Source: Streptomyces spinoverrucosus (GTDB lineage Bacteria > Actinomycetota > Actinomycetes > Streptomycetales > Streptomycetaceae). Taken from it: a stretch of DNA of 64,000 nucleotides. The stretch covers positions 30,829 to 94,828 of the forward strand of contig NZ_BJND01000044.1 in assembly GCF_006539505.1 (NCBI RefSeq), in the 5' to 3' direction. Below are positions 1 through 8,393 of the stretch, piece after piece (the stretch's first letter is position 1; the number at the start of each line of letters is the position of its first letter). The notes beneath the pieces were generated by a model. That model was not told the origin of the DNA. It made no database searches and saw only the letters and a list, made by a program, of their open reading frames with translations. Both the position numbers and the translations under genes were made by a program.

Positions 1-282
1 GATCTCGGCCAGCGCGGGCTCGATCCGGGACCGTACGTCCGCGTCCCGCACCGAGCCCTCGTCGACCTTCCACACCACCGTGTCGGTGTCACCGGCGCTC
101 TCCGGGAAGGCCTTCTCCATCAGGTCGTACGCGCGTTTGGAGTCGGTGTTCGGCAGGGAGAACACGTTCGCGTAGTCCGTGCCCGCCGTCGTCGCCGTGA
201 AGCCCAGTCCGAACAGCGCCCCCACCCACAGCACCAGGACCACCAGCCGGTGCCGATAGCACCACCGTGCCAATGTCGCCAC
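1..282 (-). CDS. MMPL family transporter, N-terminal fragment
   Basis: The reading frame starts at a GTG (282-280) behind a GAAGGAGCG ribosome site and runs off the left window edge, so only about 94 residues are visible. The start LARWCYRHRLVVLVLWVGAL is a short basic stretch followed by one membrane helix, then TDYANVFSLPNTDSKRAYDL. That layout is typical of MMPL/RND-type lipid or drug exporters. These are inner-membrane proteins that export lipids or drugs using the proton gradient. It is divergent from the two-component pair at 440-2592, which may control it (inference). The substrate cannot be told from this fragment. Confidence 0.75.
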   Translation of the reverse strand, partial: MATLARWCYRHRLVVLVLWVGALFGLGFTATTAGTDYANVFSLPNTDSKRAYDLMEKAFPESAGDTDTVVWKVDEGSVRDADVRSRIEPALAEI

Positions 283-439
283 GCTCAACGCTCCTTCGTC
301 GCAAGTCGGTTGGTCCCCCAGGTCCTGCGCAACAGGATTGGCGGCGCGACGCGGGCGTGGACACGACCCGGCCATGACTCTCAAGGAACTCCAAAGCGAA
401 CCGGGCCCCGTTGTCAGTGCCCGCGCCGATACTGGGGGC

Positions 440-1129
440 ATGACGACGGCTCCCGGCACCGTGCTGGTCGTGGAGGACGAGGTGAGCATCGCCGACGTCC
501 TCGCGATCGCCCTGCGCTACCACCGTTTCGAGGTCATGACCGCGGGCACCGTCCGCGAGGCGCTCACCCTGGCCGAGCGCACCCGGCCCGACGCGGCGCT
601 GCTCGACGTCATGCTCCCGGACGGCGACGGCCGGGCGCTGGGACGTGAACTACGCGAGCGGCGCCCCGACCTGGCGCTGGTCTTCCTCACCGCGCGCGAC
701 TCGCCCGCGGAGATCGTCGGCGCCCTCGGCTTCGGCGACGACTACATCACCAAGCCGTTCAACATCGACGAGGTGGTCGCCAGAGTCGCCGCGGTGCTGC
801 GCCGCACCCGCCCCGCCGACGTCCTGCCGCAGCGACCGCCCCTGCGGTACGGCGATCTGGAGCTGGACGAGACGACGTACTGCGTGCACCGCGCGGGCAA
901 GTCCGTCGAGCTGACCCCGACGGAGTACGCGCTGCTGCGCTTCCTCGTGCGCAACGGCGGCCGGATCGTGCCCAAGGAGCAACTGCTGCGGCACGTCTGG
1001 CAGTACGAGCACCTGCCGCCCGAGTCGACCGTCGTGGAGACCTACATCAGCTATCTGCGGCGCAAGCTGGACACGTTGGGACCGCCGGTGATCACCACCC
1101 GGCGCGGCGTCGGGTACGGGCTGGCATGA
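440..1129 (+). CDS. OmpR/PhoB-family response regulator
   Basis: 229 residues, with a receiver domain at about 7-120 and a winged-helix DNA-binding domain at about 135-228. Visible receiver residues are the acidic pair E12/D13, the phospho-acceptor D56 in ALLDVMLPDGDG, and the conserved Lys in ITKPF. The C-terminal half shows LTPTEYALLRFL and VVETYISYLRRKL, typical of Trans_reg_C. The frame is open further upstream, but MTTAPGTVLVVEDE at 440 fits the family and follows a GGGGG stretch. Its last codons overlap the kinase gene (ATGA at 1126), so the two should be co-translated. It should be activated by the kinase and may control the divergent MMPL gene. Confidence 0.93.
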   Translation: MTTAPGTVLVVEDEVSIADVLAIALRYHRFEVMTAGTVREALTLAERTRPDAALLDVMLPDGDGRALGRELRERRPDLALVFLTARDSPAEIVGALGFGDDYITKPFNIDEVVARVAAVLRRTRPADVLPQRPPLRYGDLELDETTYCVHRAGKSVELTPTEYALLRFLVRNGGRIVPKEQLLRHVWQYEHLPPESTVVETYISYLRRKLDTLGPPVITTRRGVGYGLA

Positions 1130-2592
1130 GGCGGCCGACGTGGCGCTGCGAGCGCGGCCCGCGCTCACTGCGCGGCAAGCTGACTCTGGCGAACGTGCTG
1201 CTGCTGGCCCTCGGTGTCGTCGTGGCGACCTGCGTCAGTGTGATGGGCATAAAGCTCTATCTGCTCGACGCCGTCGACCGGCAGCTGATGCTGTCCAGGG
1301 ACTCGATCGGCGACGTGCCGCTGACGTTCGAGCAGGTCGACTCGATGGCCGCGCTGTTCGCCCTCAGCGAAAAGCTGGCACCCGACTCCGCGGGCGCCGA
1401 GGCCGACTCACCGGTGCAGGGCTCGGTCTTCGTGGCCGTGGACCGCGGCGGGCAGGCCAGAACCATCGGCGGTCTCGCCCCGACCGACACCCAGCGCGCC
1501 CTGGCCGTCGCAGTGGACGACCCGGCGGCCCTCGCCGCCGACACCGAGCCGCACGACGTCGAGGTGCGGGGCGACCAGTACCGCGTCACCGCCGGGCAGC
1601 TCGGCGACGGCACGACCGTGCTGCTCGCCACCTCGACCGAGTCGCTGCACCAGGTCGTCGCCCGGGCCGTCAAGCTCGACCTCGCCGCCGGCACGCTGCT
1701 GCTGGCCATGCTGGCCTGGCTGACGATGGTCAGCGTGCGCCGCCGCACCCAGCCCCTGGAGGACATGGTCGAGACATCGACGGCCATCGCCGAGGGCGAC
1801 CTCACCCGGCGCGTGCCGTCCAGCCGTGAGCCCACCCTGGAGGTCGAGCAGTTGCGGCTCGCCCTCAACTCCATGCTCCACCAGGTGGAGTCGGCGTACC
1901 GCACGCGCGAGCGCAGCGCGGCCCAGCTGCGCCGCTTCGTCGCCGACGCCTCGCACGAACTGCGCACGCCGCTGTCCGCGATCCGCGGCTACCTCCAGCT
2001 CTACGACAAGGGCATGCTGCGTGACCCGGCCGACCGCAAACGCGCCTGGGAGCGGGTGCTCGCGGAGGCCGACCGCATGGGCCGGCTCGTCGACGAACTG
2101 CTCACCCTCGCCCGCCTCGACCAGCAGCCCGAACTGCGCTTCCGCAACGTCGACGTGAGCCGTCTGGTGCGTGAGGCGGCCGAGGATCTGCGCGTCCAGC
2201 AGCCGGAGCGGCCCATATCCGTCCGTGCCGACGGCTCGGTGCTGGTGCACGCCGACGAGTCCGGGCTGCGCCAGATCCTCGGCAACCTGCTGGCCAACGT
2301 GCGCATCCACACGCCCGCCGACGTGCCGGTGCGGCTCGGGGTGGAGCGGGAGGACGACGGGGTGGTGCGGCTGTGCGTCGCCGACGACGGGCCCGGGCTG
2401 GACGAGCAGGACGCGGCCCGTATCTTCGACCGCTTCTTCCGCGCGGGAGGCGGCGCGGGCAGCGGGCTGGGGATGGCGATCGTGCAGGGGGTGGCCCAGG
2501 CGCACGGGGGCGAGGTGGGGGTGCGTACGGCGCCGGGTGCGGGGCTTGCGGTGACGGTGACGTTGCCGGTGCGGGCGCTCGTGCCGGTGTAG
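1126..2592 (+). CDS. Two-component sensor histidine kinase
   Basis: 488 residues. A first membrane helix lies at about 20-45, an extracytoplasmic sensor region at about 46-180, and a second helix at about 184-203. A HAMP linker follows at about 204-260. The dimerisation/phospho-acceptor box is FVADASHELRTPLSAIRGYL with H277. The ATPase domain has the N box (LGNLLANVRIHTP), DDGPGLDEQD and GSGLGMAIVQGV. It autophosphorylates on H277 and passes the phosphate to the regulator encoded immediately upstream, with which its start overlaps by 4 nt. The signal is unknown; the sensor region is not a family I recognise. Confidence 0.94.
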   Translation: MRRPTWRCERGPRSLRGKLTLANVLLLALGVVVATCVSVMGIKLYLLDAVDRQLMLSRDSIGDVPLTFEQVDSMAALFALSEKLAPDSAGAEADSPVQGSVFVAVDRGGQARTIGGLAPTDTQRALAVAVDDPAALAADTEPHDVEVRGDQYRVTAGQLGDGTTVLLATSTESLHQVVARAVKLDLAAGTLLLAMLAWLTMVSVRRRTQPLEDMVETSTAIAEGDLTRRVPSSREPTLEVEQLRLALNSMLHQVESAYRTRERSAAQLRRFVADASHELRTPLSAIRGYLQLYDKGMLRDPADRKRAWERVLAEADRMGRLVDELLTLARLDQQPELRFRNVDVSRLVREAAEDLRVQQPERPISVRADGSVLVHADESGLRQILGNLLANVRIHTPADVPVRLGVEREDDGVVRLCVADDGPGLDEQDAARIFDRFFRAGGGAGSGLGMAIVQGVAQAHGGEVGVRTAPGAGLAVTVTLPVRALVPV

Positions 2593-2618
2593 GGCCGCGC
2601 CGACGGAGGGCGTGCGGA

Positions 2619-3020
2619 CTACGCCTGGGCGTGTATCAGCGCCCACACCGTCTTGCCGTGGCTGCCGCGGCTCCACACGCCCCACGCCGCGGCGATGTGC
2701 TCCACCAGGTGCAGGCCCCGGCCCGCCTCCTCGGTGTCGTCGACGGGCAGGAGGCGGGGTATGTGGCGGCCCTCGTCGGAGACCTCGATGAGGCAGGAGC
2801 CGTCGGCGAGCGCGGTCACGGCGACCTCGAACTCGGCCTCCGTGCGCGGCCCGTGGCGTACGGCGTTGGTGGCGAGCTCGGACACGAGCAGCACGGCGTC
2901 GGCCAGCGACGGGGCGTCGGGCCCGTGCCCCCAGTCGGTCAGATGGTCCCGCACCCGGCGTCGCGCGAGACCGACGGACGCCGGGTGCCGGGGCAGCCGG
3001 AAGGCGTAGCGTCTCACCAC
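2619..3020 (-). CDS. ATP-binding (HATPase_c_2, RsbW-like) regulatory protein
   Basis: 133 residues forming a single GHKL ATPase domain. The N box is LLVSELATNAVRHG and the G1/G2-type boxes are IEVSDEGRHIPRLL and GRGLHLVEHIAAAWGV. These small proteins resemble anti-sigma factor kinases of the RsbW/SpoIIAB type and are abundant in Streptomyces. The start is a pair of GTG codons (MVRRYAF) behind GAGGAGCG. No sigma or anti-anti-sigma gene lies next to it, so its partner is unknown. It converges on the histidine kinase gene with a 26-nt gap. Confidence 0.85.
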   Translation of the reverse strand: MVRRYAFRLPRHPASVGLARRRVRDHLTDWGHGPDAPSLADAVLLVSELATNAVRHGPRTEAEFEVAVTALADGSCLIEVSDEGRHIPRLLPVDDTEEAGRGLHLVEHIAAAWGVWSRGSHGKTVWALIHAQA

Positions 3021-3180
3021 GTTCGCTCCTCACCGCACGCACACCTCCGACACATGGTGCTGTGTTCGAGCGCTGCCCGGCGGCACTTGAGCGGATCCGG
3101 TGGTTACGCATCGCCTGCGACGGCCCTGGGCTGACTGACGAATTCCCGTCGTCTGCCCGGAGGGCGGGGCCCGGCGGCGG

Positions 3181-3313
3181 CGATGGGGGTGCCCCCGCGC
3201 GAGCCGGGCGAAGCCCGTTCGAGCGTGGGGGAGCGTGCGAACAAGGCGCCGAAGCGCCGTCGATGGGGGTGCCCCCGCGCGAGCCGGGCGAAGCCGGTTC
3301 GAGCGGGGGAGGA
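3181..3313. repeat. Two-copy intergenic GC-rich repeat
   Basis: Two near-identical copies of about 53 nt lie at 3181-3235 and 3261-3313, an 80-nt period. Each begins CGATGGGGGTGCCCCCGCGC, in which GGGGGTGCCCCC can fold into a tight hairpin, followed by GAGCCGGGCGAAGCC. The copies match for the first 34 nt and then differ by one substitution and one indel. They fill most of the 374-nt gap between the HATPase and the metallophosphoesterase genes. I see no gene in this gap. They may be a dispersed Streptomyces palindromic element, but I cannot check other copies. Confidence 0.75.
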
Positions 3314-3394
3314 GCCACGTGGCGTTTTGGCAACGCGGCGAGCGTGCGTGCCAGACGCCGCCCGGCAGGGCGGAATTTGTCAGGCAGGCCGGCC

Positions 3395-4714
3395 CTACGC
3401 CCGAGTCGACGCCAGCTCGATCACCGTGATGTCGGAGGGGGCGCCCACGCGCGTGGGCGGTCCCCAGGCGCCCGCGCCGCGGCTGACGTACAGCTGGGTG
3501 TCGCCGTAGCGTTCCAGGCCCGCGACGGTCGGGTTCGCGGCCGCCGCGAGGAGGTTGCCGGGCCACAGCTGGCCGCCGTGGGTGTGACCGGAGAGCTGGA
3601 GGTCCACGTCGTGCTTGACGGCCTCGTGGATCTGGACCGGCTGGTGGGCGAGGAGCACGCACGCGCGCGTGGTGTCGCGGTCGCCGAGTGCCCTGGTGTA
3701 GTCGGGGCCCTGGCCCTCGCTCTCGCCCGCGACGTCGTTGACGCCCGCCAGGTCGAACCAGGGCAGTTCCGTCCGCGCGTTCTCCAGCGGGCGCATGCCC
3801 AGCCGCCGTACCTGCTCGACCCACTGCTCGGCGCCGGAGAAGTACTCGTGGTTGCCGGTGACGAAATACGCGCCGTGCCGGGCGCGCAGCTGGGCCAGGG
3901 GCGCGGCGGCGGGGCCCAGGTCGTGCACGCTGCCGTCGACCAGGTCGCCGACCACCGCGATCAGGTCGGGCTGCGTGGAGTTGATCGTGTCGACGACCTT
4001 CTGGGCGAAGCCCCGGCCGAGGACCGGGCCCAGATGGATGTCGCTGACCACGGCGATCCGGAAACCGTGCCCCGCGCGCGGGAGCTTGGCCAGCGGGACG
4101 GTGACGCGCTTCACGCCGGGGCCGTTCAGGACGCCGTAGGTGCCGGTGCCGACCGTGCCGACGGCGGCCGCGGCGGCGGCGCCCGCGATGACGCGGGAGA
4201 CGAAGAGGCGGCGGGAGGGGGACTGCGGTTCCCCTGCGGGGGTGGGTGCCTCGGCCTCCGGGGAAAGGGGCGCGTCCGGGGAAAGGGGCGCCTCCTGCGA
4301 AGGCGGCTCCTCCGTGACGACGGCCTCCGTGGACGGTGCTCCCGCCGGTATCGGCTCCGGCCGCGGTACGTCAGCGGCGGCCGGCGCCCGCTTCTGCGCG
4401 TCGCGGCGTTCCAGGAAACGCCGGAGCAGCGGTCGTACCACCTCACCCGCGACCACGGCGAGCAGCAGATAGATCGACAGCGCGAGCCACAGGAAGCCCG
4501 GCCAGGCCAGGGTGCGCTGGAGCCAGAAGGGGGCGCCCGCGCGTTCGGCCACCAGGGCGCCGATCGCGAGCGCCCAGCCGCCCCCGATCAGCACCGCCCC
4601 GGCACGGCGCAGCGCGCCCGCTCGCCGGGTCGTGTCGCGGAAGAGGCGGCGCCACAGATACCAGTTCGCCACCACGAGGACGCTCACGACGACGAGCAGA
4701 AAGACGATCACCAT
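3395..4714 (-). CDS. Membrane-anchored metallophosphoesterase
   Basis: 439 residues from the ATG at 4714, which follows AAGGAGAG; an in-frame upstream extension to 4789 lacks support. The N-terminal part has about four hydrophobic helices (VIVFLLVVVSVLVVANWYLW and later segments), then a low-complexity Pro/Ala/Glu linker, and a further hydrophobic stretch before the catalytic domain. The calcineurin-type motifs are all visible: AVVSDIHLG, VVGDLVDGS, FVTGNHEYF, LLAHQP and LSGHTHGGQLWP, giving the usual two-metal site. This YkuE/YaeI-like group hydrolyses phosphomono- or diesters at the membrane surface; the substrate is not defined. It is followed downstream only by repeat-rich DNA. Confidence 0.92.
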   Translation of the reverse strand: MVIVFLLVVVSVLVVANWYLWRRLFRDTTRRAGALRRAGAVLIGGGWALAIGALVAERAGAPFWLQRTLAWPGFLWLALSIYLLLAVVAGEVVRPLLRRFLERRDAQKRAPAAADVPRPEPIPAGAPSTEAVVTEEPPSQEAPLSPDAPLSPEAEAPTPAGEPQSPSRRLFVSRVIAGAAAAAAVGTVGTGTYGVLNGPGVKRVTVPLAKLPRAGHGFRIAVVSDIHLGPVLGRGFAQKVVDTINSTQPDLIAVVGDLVDGSVHDLGPAAAPLAQLRARHGAYFVTGNHEYFSGAEQWVEQVRRLGMRPLENARTELPWFDLAGVNDVAGESEGQGPDYTRALGDRDTTRACVLLAHQPVQIHEAVKHDVDLQLSGHTHGGQLWPGNLLAAAANPTVAGLERYGDTQLYVSRGAGAWGPPTRVGAPSDITVIELASTRA

Positions 4715-4748
4715 GCTGCTGTTCTCTCCTTGGCCGGGGTTCGGATCG

Positions 4749-4988
4749 CTATGACTTGCGGCGCAGTGCGCGCAGTCCGCGCAACCCAATGACCCCGATG
4801 GCCGTCCCCAATACGAGGGAGACGACGGCGAGCAGCAGATGCACCCAGAAGTACGCCGTCGGCTGACCGTCCTCGAACGCCAGCCCGCTGCTGTCCTTGA
4901 TCAGGTTGTTGATGAAAGTGACCCAGATGACCCAGCTCCACACCCCGAAGGCGAGCAGGAACCAGGAGATCGGGCGGCTGAGTTTCAT
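4749..4988 (-). CDS. SCO4848-like small membrane protein
   Basis: 79 residues starting MKLSRPISWFLLAFGVWSW at 4988. Two hydrophobic helices are visible, at about 8-27 and 47-70, with a short polar loop between (INNLIKDSSGLAFEDGQPTA) and a basic tail (GLRGLRALRRKS). It matches my recollection of the conserved actinobacterial SCO4848-type family of unknown function. It lies head to head with the carboxypeptidase gene at 5080 and just upstream of the metallophosphoesterase, which is read in the same direction after a 34-nt gap. The start was chosen for the family-like N-terminus. Confidence 0.85.
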   Translation of the reverse strand: MKLSRPISWFLLAFGVWSWVIWVTFINNLIKDSSGLAFEDGQPTAYFWVHLLLAVVSLVLGTAIGVIGLRGLRALRRKS

Positions 4989-5079
4989 GCGTTCAGTATC
5001 GCCGCCGGGTGTCCGGATCGTGCGCCGGGGTGGGGAGGGGCGCGGGACTTCCGAGGACCGTACATGTACGTTCTCGATC

Positions 5080-6384
5080 GTGCCCGCACCCAAGAAGAAC
5101 GCCCGGCGATCGCTGCTGCTCGCTTCCGCGACCCTGTTGTCCGTTTCGCTGACCGCGCCCGCCGCCTTCGCGGCGCCCCGCCCGACGCCGAGTTCGAAGC
5201 CGAGTTCGTCGCCGAGCCGGTCGGCCACTCCCCCGGCGAACATGTCGACCGTGGGCGGCGCGCGGCTCGGCCGTCCGGGGACGCAGGTGAACCTGGCGAG
5301 CGGTGTCCCGGTGCTGCCCAAGGACGTCACCGCGCGGTCCTGGATCATCGCCGACGCCGAGTCGGGCGAGGTGCTCGCCGCGCACAACGCGCACTGGCGG
5401 CTGGCCCCGGCGAGCACCCTGAAGATGCTGTTCGCGGACACGCTGCTGCCGAAGTTCCCCAAGACGGCGACCCGCAAGGTGGCCCCTTCCGACCTGGCGG
5501 GCATCGGTTCCGGCTCCAGCATGGTCGGCATAAAGGAGAACGAGACGTACACCGTCCACGACCTGTGGCTCGGTGTCTTCCTGCGCTCCGGCAACGACGC
5601 CGTGCACGTGCTGTCCGCGATGAACAAGGGCGTCAAGAACACCGTCCAGGAGATGAACCAGCACGCCGAGGAACTCCAGGCCCTCGACACGCACGTGGTC
5701 ACCCCCGACGGCTACGACGCCCCCGGCCAGGTGTCCTCCGCGTACGACCTGACGCTGATCGCGCGCTCCGGGCTGCAGAAGAAGGACTTCCGCGAGTACT
5801 CCTCGACGGTGACCGCGAAGTTCCCGGGCGAGACGGCGAAGAACAAGAAGGGCAAGTCGGTCCGCAAGTCCTTCGAGATCCAGAACACCAACCGGCTGCT
5901 GACCGGCGACTACGACATCTCCCAGTACCCGGGGATCGCGGGCGTCAAGAACGGCAACACCACCAACGCGGGCTCCACCTTCACCGGCGTCGCCGAACGG
6001 GGCGGCAAGGTGCTGCTGGTCACCGTGATGAACCCGGAGAAGGACGAGCACAACGAGGTCTACAAGGAGACCGCGCGGCTGTTCGACTGGGGCTTCAAGG
6101 CGGCCGGGAAGGTGGAGCCGGTGGGTGAGCTGGTGCCGCCGAAAGGCGCGGCCGACGCCCAGCCCGGCGCCACCGCCTCCGGCCAGGCGAACGACGCCGG
6201 CTCCGGCGAGGCGGGCGGCGGCGCCGGGACCGGCGGGGATTCGGCCAAGCCCGTGGCGAGCGCGACGACCGAGAGCGGCTCCAGCGGCATCGGCATCGCG
6301 TTCGCGATCACGGGCGGGCTGCTGGCGCTGCTCGCGGGCGGGGCGTTCCTGGTGAACCGGCGCTGGCCGCTGCGTCGGCGGTGA
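5080..6384 (+). CDS. dacC: D-alanyl-D-alanine carboxypeptidase (PBP5/DacC type)
   Basis: 434 residues from GTG 5080. A signal peptide (KKNARRSLLLASATLLSVSL, cleavage after AFA) is followed by a Pro/Ser-rich linker to about residue 55. The peptidase S11 motifs are S112-T-L-K115 (APASTLKML), S170-G-N172 (LRSGNDAV) and K290-N-G292 (AGVKNGNT). A Gly/Ala linker and a C-terminal helix (IAFAITGGLLALLAGGAFLV) with a basic tail anchor it in the membrane. It trims the terminal D-Ala from peptidoglycan stem peptides outside the cell. The start is uncertain because no strong ribosome site precedes GTG 5080. KNG replaces the usual KTG box, a common variation in this family. Confidence 0.92.
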   Translation: MPAPKKNARRSLLLASATLLSVSLTAPAAFAAPRPTPSSKPSSSPSRSATPPANMSTVGGARLGRPGTQVNLASGVPVLPKDVTARSWIIADAESGEVLAAHNAHWRLAPASTLKMLFADTLLPKFPKTATRKVAPSDLAGIGSGSSMVGIKENETYTVHDLWLGVFLRSGNDAVHVLSAMNKGVKNTVQEMNQHAEELQALDTHVVTPDGYDAPGQVSSAYDLTLIARSGLQKKDFREYSSTVTAKFPGETAKNKKGKSVRKSFEIQNTNRLLTGDYDISQYPGIAGVKNGNTTNAGSTFTGVAERGGKVLLVTVMNPEKDEHNEVYKETARLFDWGFKAAGKVEPVGELVPPKGAADAQPGATASGQANDAGSGEAGGGAGTGGDSAKPVASATTESGSSGIGIAFAITGGLLALLAGGAFLVNRRWPLRRR

Positions 6385-6400
6385 CCGCCTGACAGGTCGT

Positions 6401-6423
6401 CGGGGGCTGCTGCTCAGCCCCCG
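6401..6423. terminator. Bidirectional hairpin between carboxypeptidase and YihY genes
   Basis: A perfect 9-bp stem (CGGGGGCTG at 6401-6409 and CAGCCCCCG at 6415-6423, 5-nt loop) lies between two convergent genes and overlaps the last codons of the minus-strand gene. There is no clear T-run on either side, so its role as a terminator is inferred from position and stability. Confidence 0.55.
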
Positions 6424-7283
6424 GTCGCCTCCGCCTCCTTGCTCGGCGTCGCCGTCCAGGCGGCGCAGAACAGGACCAGCTTCGAGGTGAAGTTGATCCA
6501 CAGCAGCAGGGCGACGGGGACGCCGAACGCGCCGTACATGCTCTTCGCGGCCACGCCCTGCATATAGCCGCTCAGCAGCAGCTTCAGCAGCTCGAAGCCG
6601 ACCGCGCCGACCAGCGCGCCCACGATCAGCCGCCGCCGGGTCGGCTCGACGCCGGGCAGCAGGGTGAGGACGTACAGCAGGAGCAGTAAGGCGGCGAGTA
6701 CGGCGACGGCGAACGCGGCGACGCGCAGCAGCAGGCTGCCCCAGCCGTGTTCGTCGAGGCCCAGTTGGCGGGCGATCCAGCCGACCGCGGCCGAGGCGAC
6801 CGCCGACGCGGCGAGGGTGACGAGCAGCGCGCCGCCAAGGCCCAGCAGGACGCCCGTGTCCTTGGCCTTGCGCAGGACGGGGTTCTCCTCGTCGTCCGGC
6901 AGCTCCCACACCGCGCGCAGACAGTCGCGCATCGAGCCGACCCAGCCGATGCCGGTGAACAGCAGCAGGGCGCCGGCGATGATGCCGACGGTACCGGCGT
7001 TGTCGACCAGGGAGCCGATGTTCAACTGCTCGGAGATGCCGGGGATCTGGTCGGCGATCCTGTCCTGGATCTCCTTCTGCTGCTCGGCGCTGAGGGTGGC
7101 GGCAGTGATCGCGGCGCCCACGGTGAGCAGCGGGAACAGCGCGACGAAGCTGGTGAACGTCATCGCGGCGGCCAGCCGTGTCCACTTCACGCGGTCCAGC
7201 CGCTCGTACGACCGCCAGACGTGCGTGGCCATCAGACGGGTGGCCAGGGGGCCGATGACGGGGAGCTTTTTCAGCCAGTCCAT
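6414..7283 (-). CDS. YihY/BrkB-family inner membrane protein
   Basis: 289 residues with about six hydrophobic segments, including MTFTSFVALFPLLTVGAAIT, IIAGALLLFTGIGWVGSM, LLGLGGALLVTLAASAV and FAVAVLAALLLLLYVLTLL. The family signature is visible as RLAAAMTFTSFVALFPLL near residue 40 and as MRDCLRAVWELP. Proteins of this family were once called ribonuclease BN but are now regarded as membrane proteins of uncertain role. Codon 199 is a TTA (6689-6687), rare in Streptomyces and dependent on the bldA tRNA, so expression could be developmentally limited (inference). It shares orientation with the UbiA gene upstream (46-nt gap). Confidence 0.9.
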   Translation of the reverse strand: MDWLKKLPVIGPLATRLMATHVWRSYERLDRVKWTRLAAAMTFTSFVALFPLLTVGAAITAATLSAEQQKEIQDRIADQIPGISEQLNIGSLVDNAGTVGIIAGALLLFTGIGWVGSMRDCLRAVWELPDDEENPVLRKAKDTGVLLGLGGALLVTLAASAVASAAVGWIARQLGLDEHGWGSLLLRVAAFAVAVLAALLLLLYVLTLLPGVEPTRRRLIVGALVGAVGFELLKLLLSGYMQGVAAKSMYGAFGVPVALLLWINFTSKLVLFCAAWTATPSKEAEATGG

Positions 7284-7328
7284 GATCCGAGCCTGCCCTT
7301 CACCGTACGGTCGATCCGCCCGACGCGC

Positions 7329-8261
7329 TCACCAATGGGCCACCGCCAGGCCGTACATCGCCAACCAGACCACGCCGATGACGGCGAGGGCGCGGTCGCG
7401 CAGGATCACGTCCTCGGGTTCGCCCGCCGTGCCACGGTCGGCGAAGACGGCGTAACGGAGGATCGCGACGATGAAGGCGACCATCGACAGCTGACGCCAG
7501 GGCAGCAGGCCGCTGTGGTGGGTGCCGCCGCCCTCCAGCGCCCACAGGCAGTAGCCGAGGACGGCGACACCGGCCGCCAGCTGCCAGACGAAACGCAGGT
7601 ATCCGGTGGAGTACTCGGTCAGCAACGCGCGCGTGGCGCCTGCTTTTCCGGTCATCTGTACGGCTTCGGAGTAGCGCTTGGCCGCCACCATGAACAGCGC
7701 GCCGAACCCGGTCGTGATCAGGAACCAGCGCGACAGGGGGATGCGGAGGGCGAGTCCGCCGGCCATCGCCCGCATCAGAAAGCCGGTCGTGACGACCACG
7801 AGATCGACCACCAGGACGTGCTTGAGGCTGACGCAGTACGCCAGTTGCATGCCCAGGTAGGCCACCAGCAGGGCCGCTACGGCGGGCGGGCACAGCCAGG
7901 CCGCCACGGCGGGCGCGAGGACGGCGAGGGCGCCGCCGACGGCGTAGGCACCGGCCGCCGGGAGTTCGCCCGCGGCGACCGGGCGGTGCCGCTTGGTGGG
8001 GTGCGCGCGGTCGGCCTCCGCGTCCCGGGCGTCGTTGATCAGGTACACGGCGGCGGAGCAGGCCGTGAACAGCACGAAGAGCAGGGCCAGTTGGGTGAGG
8101 GCGTGCCGGGAGAAGAGCTGGCCTGCGGCGGCCGGGGCGGCGACGACCAGGACGTTCTTGACCCACTGTTTGGGGCGGGCGGTTCTGAGGAGGGCCGCGG
8201 GGAGGGTGGCCCCCACCGCCTGGTGTGGAGTGCGGGCCGCCTCGACGTGCCGGTGGTCCAT
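7329..8261 (-). CDS. ubiA: Decaprenyl-phosphate phosphoribosyltransferase (UbiA family)
   Basis: 310 residues, polytopic (about eight or nine helices). It starts RTARPKQWVKNVLVVAAP, characteristic of the Rv3806c/UbiA phosphoribosyltransferase branch. The first aspartate-rich motif is YLINDARDAEADRAHPTKR, and the second motif region is around KRYSEAVQ. In mycobacteria the enzyme joins PRPP to decaprenyl phosphate, making the precursor that DprE1/DprE2 epimerise to decaprenylphosphoryl-arabinose. The DprE1-like and DprE2-like genes lie divergently at 8394-10553, which supports the assignment. Streptomyces lack mycobacterial arabinogalactan, so the final arabinosylated product here is unclear. 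The divergent 132-nt gap is relatively AT-rich and probably holds both promoters. Confidence 0.9.
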   Translation of the reverse strand: MDHRHVEAARTPHQAVGATLPAALLRTARPKQWVKNVLVVAAPAAAGQLFSRHALTQLALLFVLFTACSAAVYLINDARDAEADRAHPTKRHRPVAAGELPAAGAYAVGGALAVLAPAVAAWLCPPAVAALLVAYLGMQLAYCVSLKHVLVVDLVVVTTGFLMRAMAGGLALRIPLSRWFLITTGFGALFMVAAKRYSEAVQMTGKAGATRALLTEYSTGYLRFVWQLAAGVAVLGYCLWALEGGGTHHSGLLPWRQLSMVAFIVAILRYAVFADRGTAGEPEDVILRDRALAVIGVVWLAMYGLAVAHW

Positions 8262-8393
8262 GGGGACTCACTGTTCACGTCAACCCTCTGGCAGCACCGG
8301 CAATATTGAGCGACATCCCATTAATCACCCGTTTCGGGTAGCTGATGAATGTTTCAGGATGAATGCGGCACATAGGGCGTTACGGTCACGACC

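Noticed and set aside
3285..3310. tRNA-like GGTTCGAG T-loop sequence
   Set aside because: It belongs to the duplicated intergenic repeat; no acceptor stem or anticodon arm can be folded.
1408..3333. Long minus-strand open frame opposite the histidine kinase
   Set aside because: It is a high-GC antisense shadow; the translation is Arg/Pro/Gly-rich with no family features.
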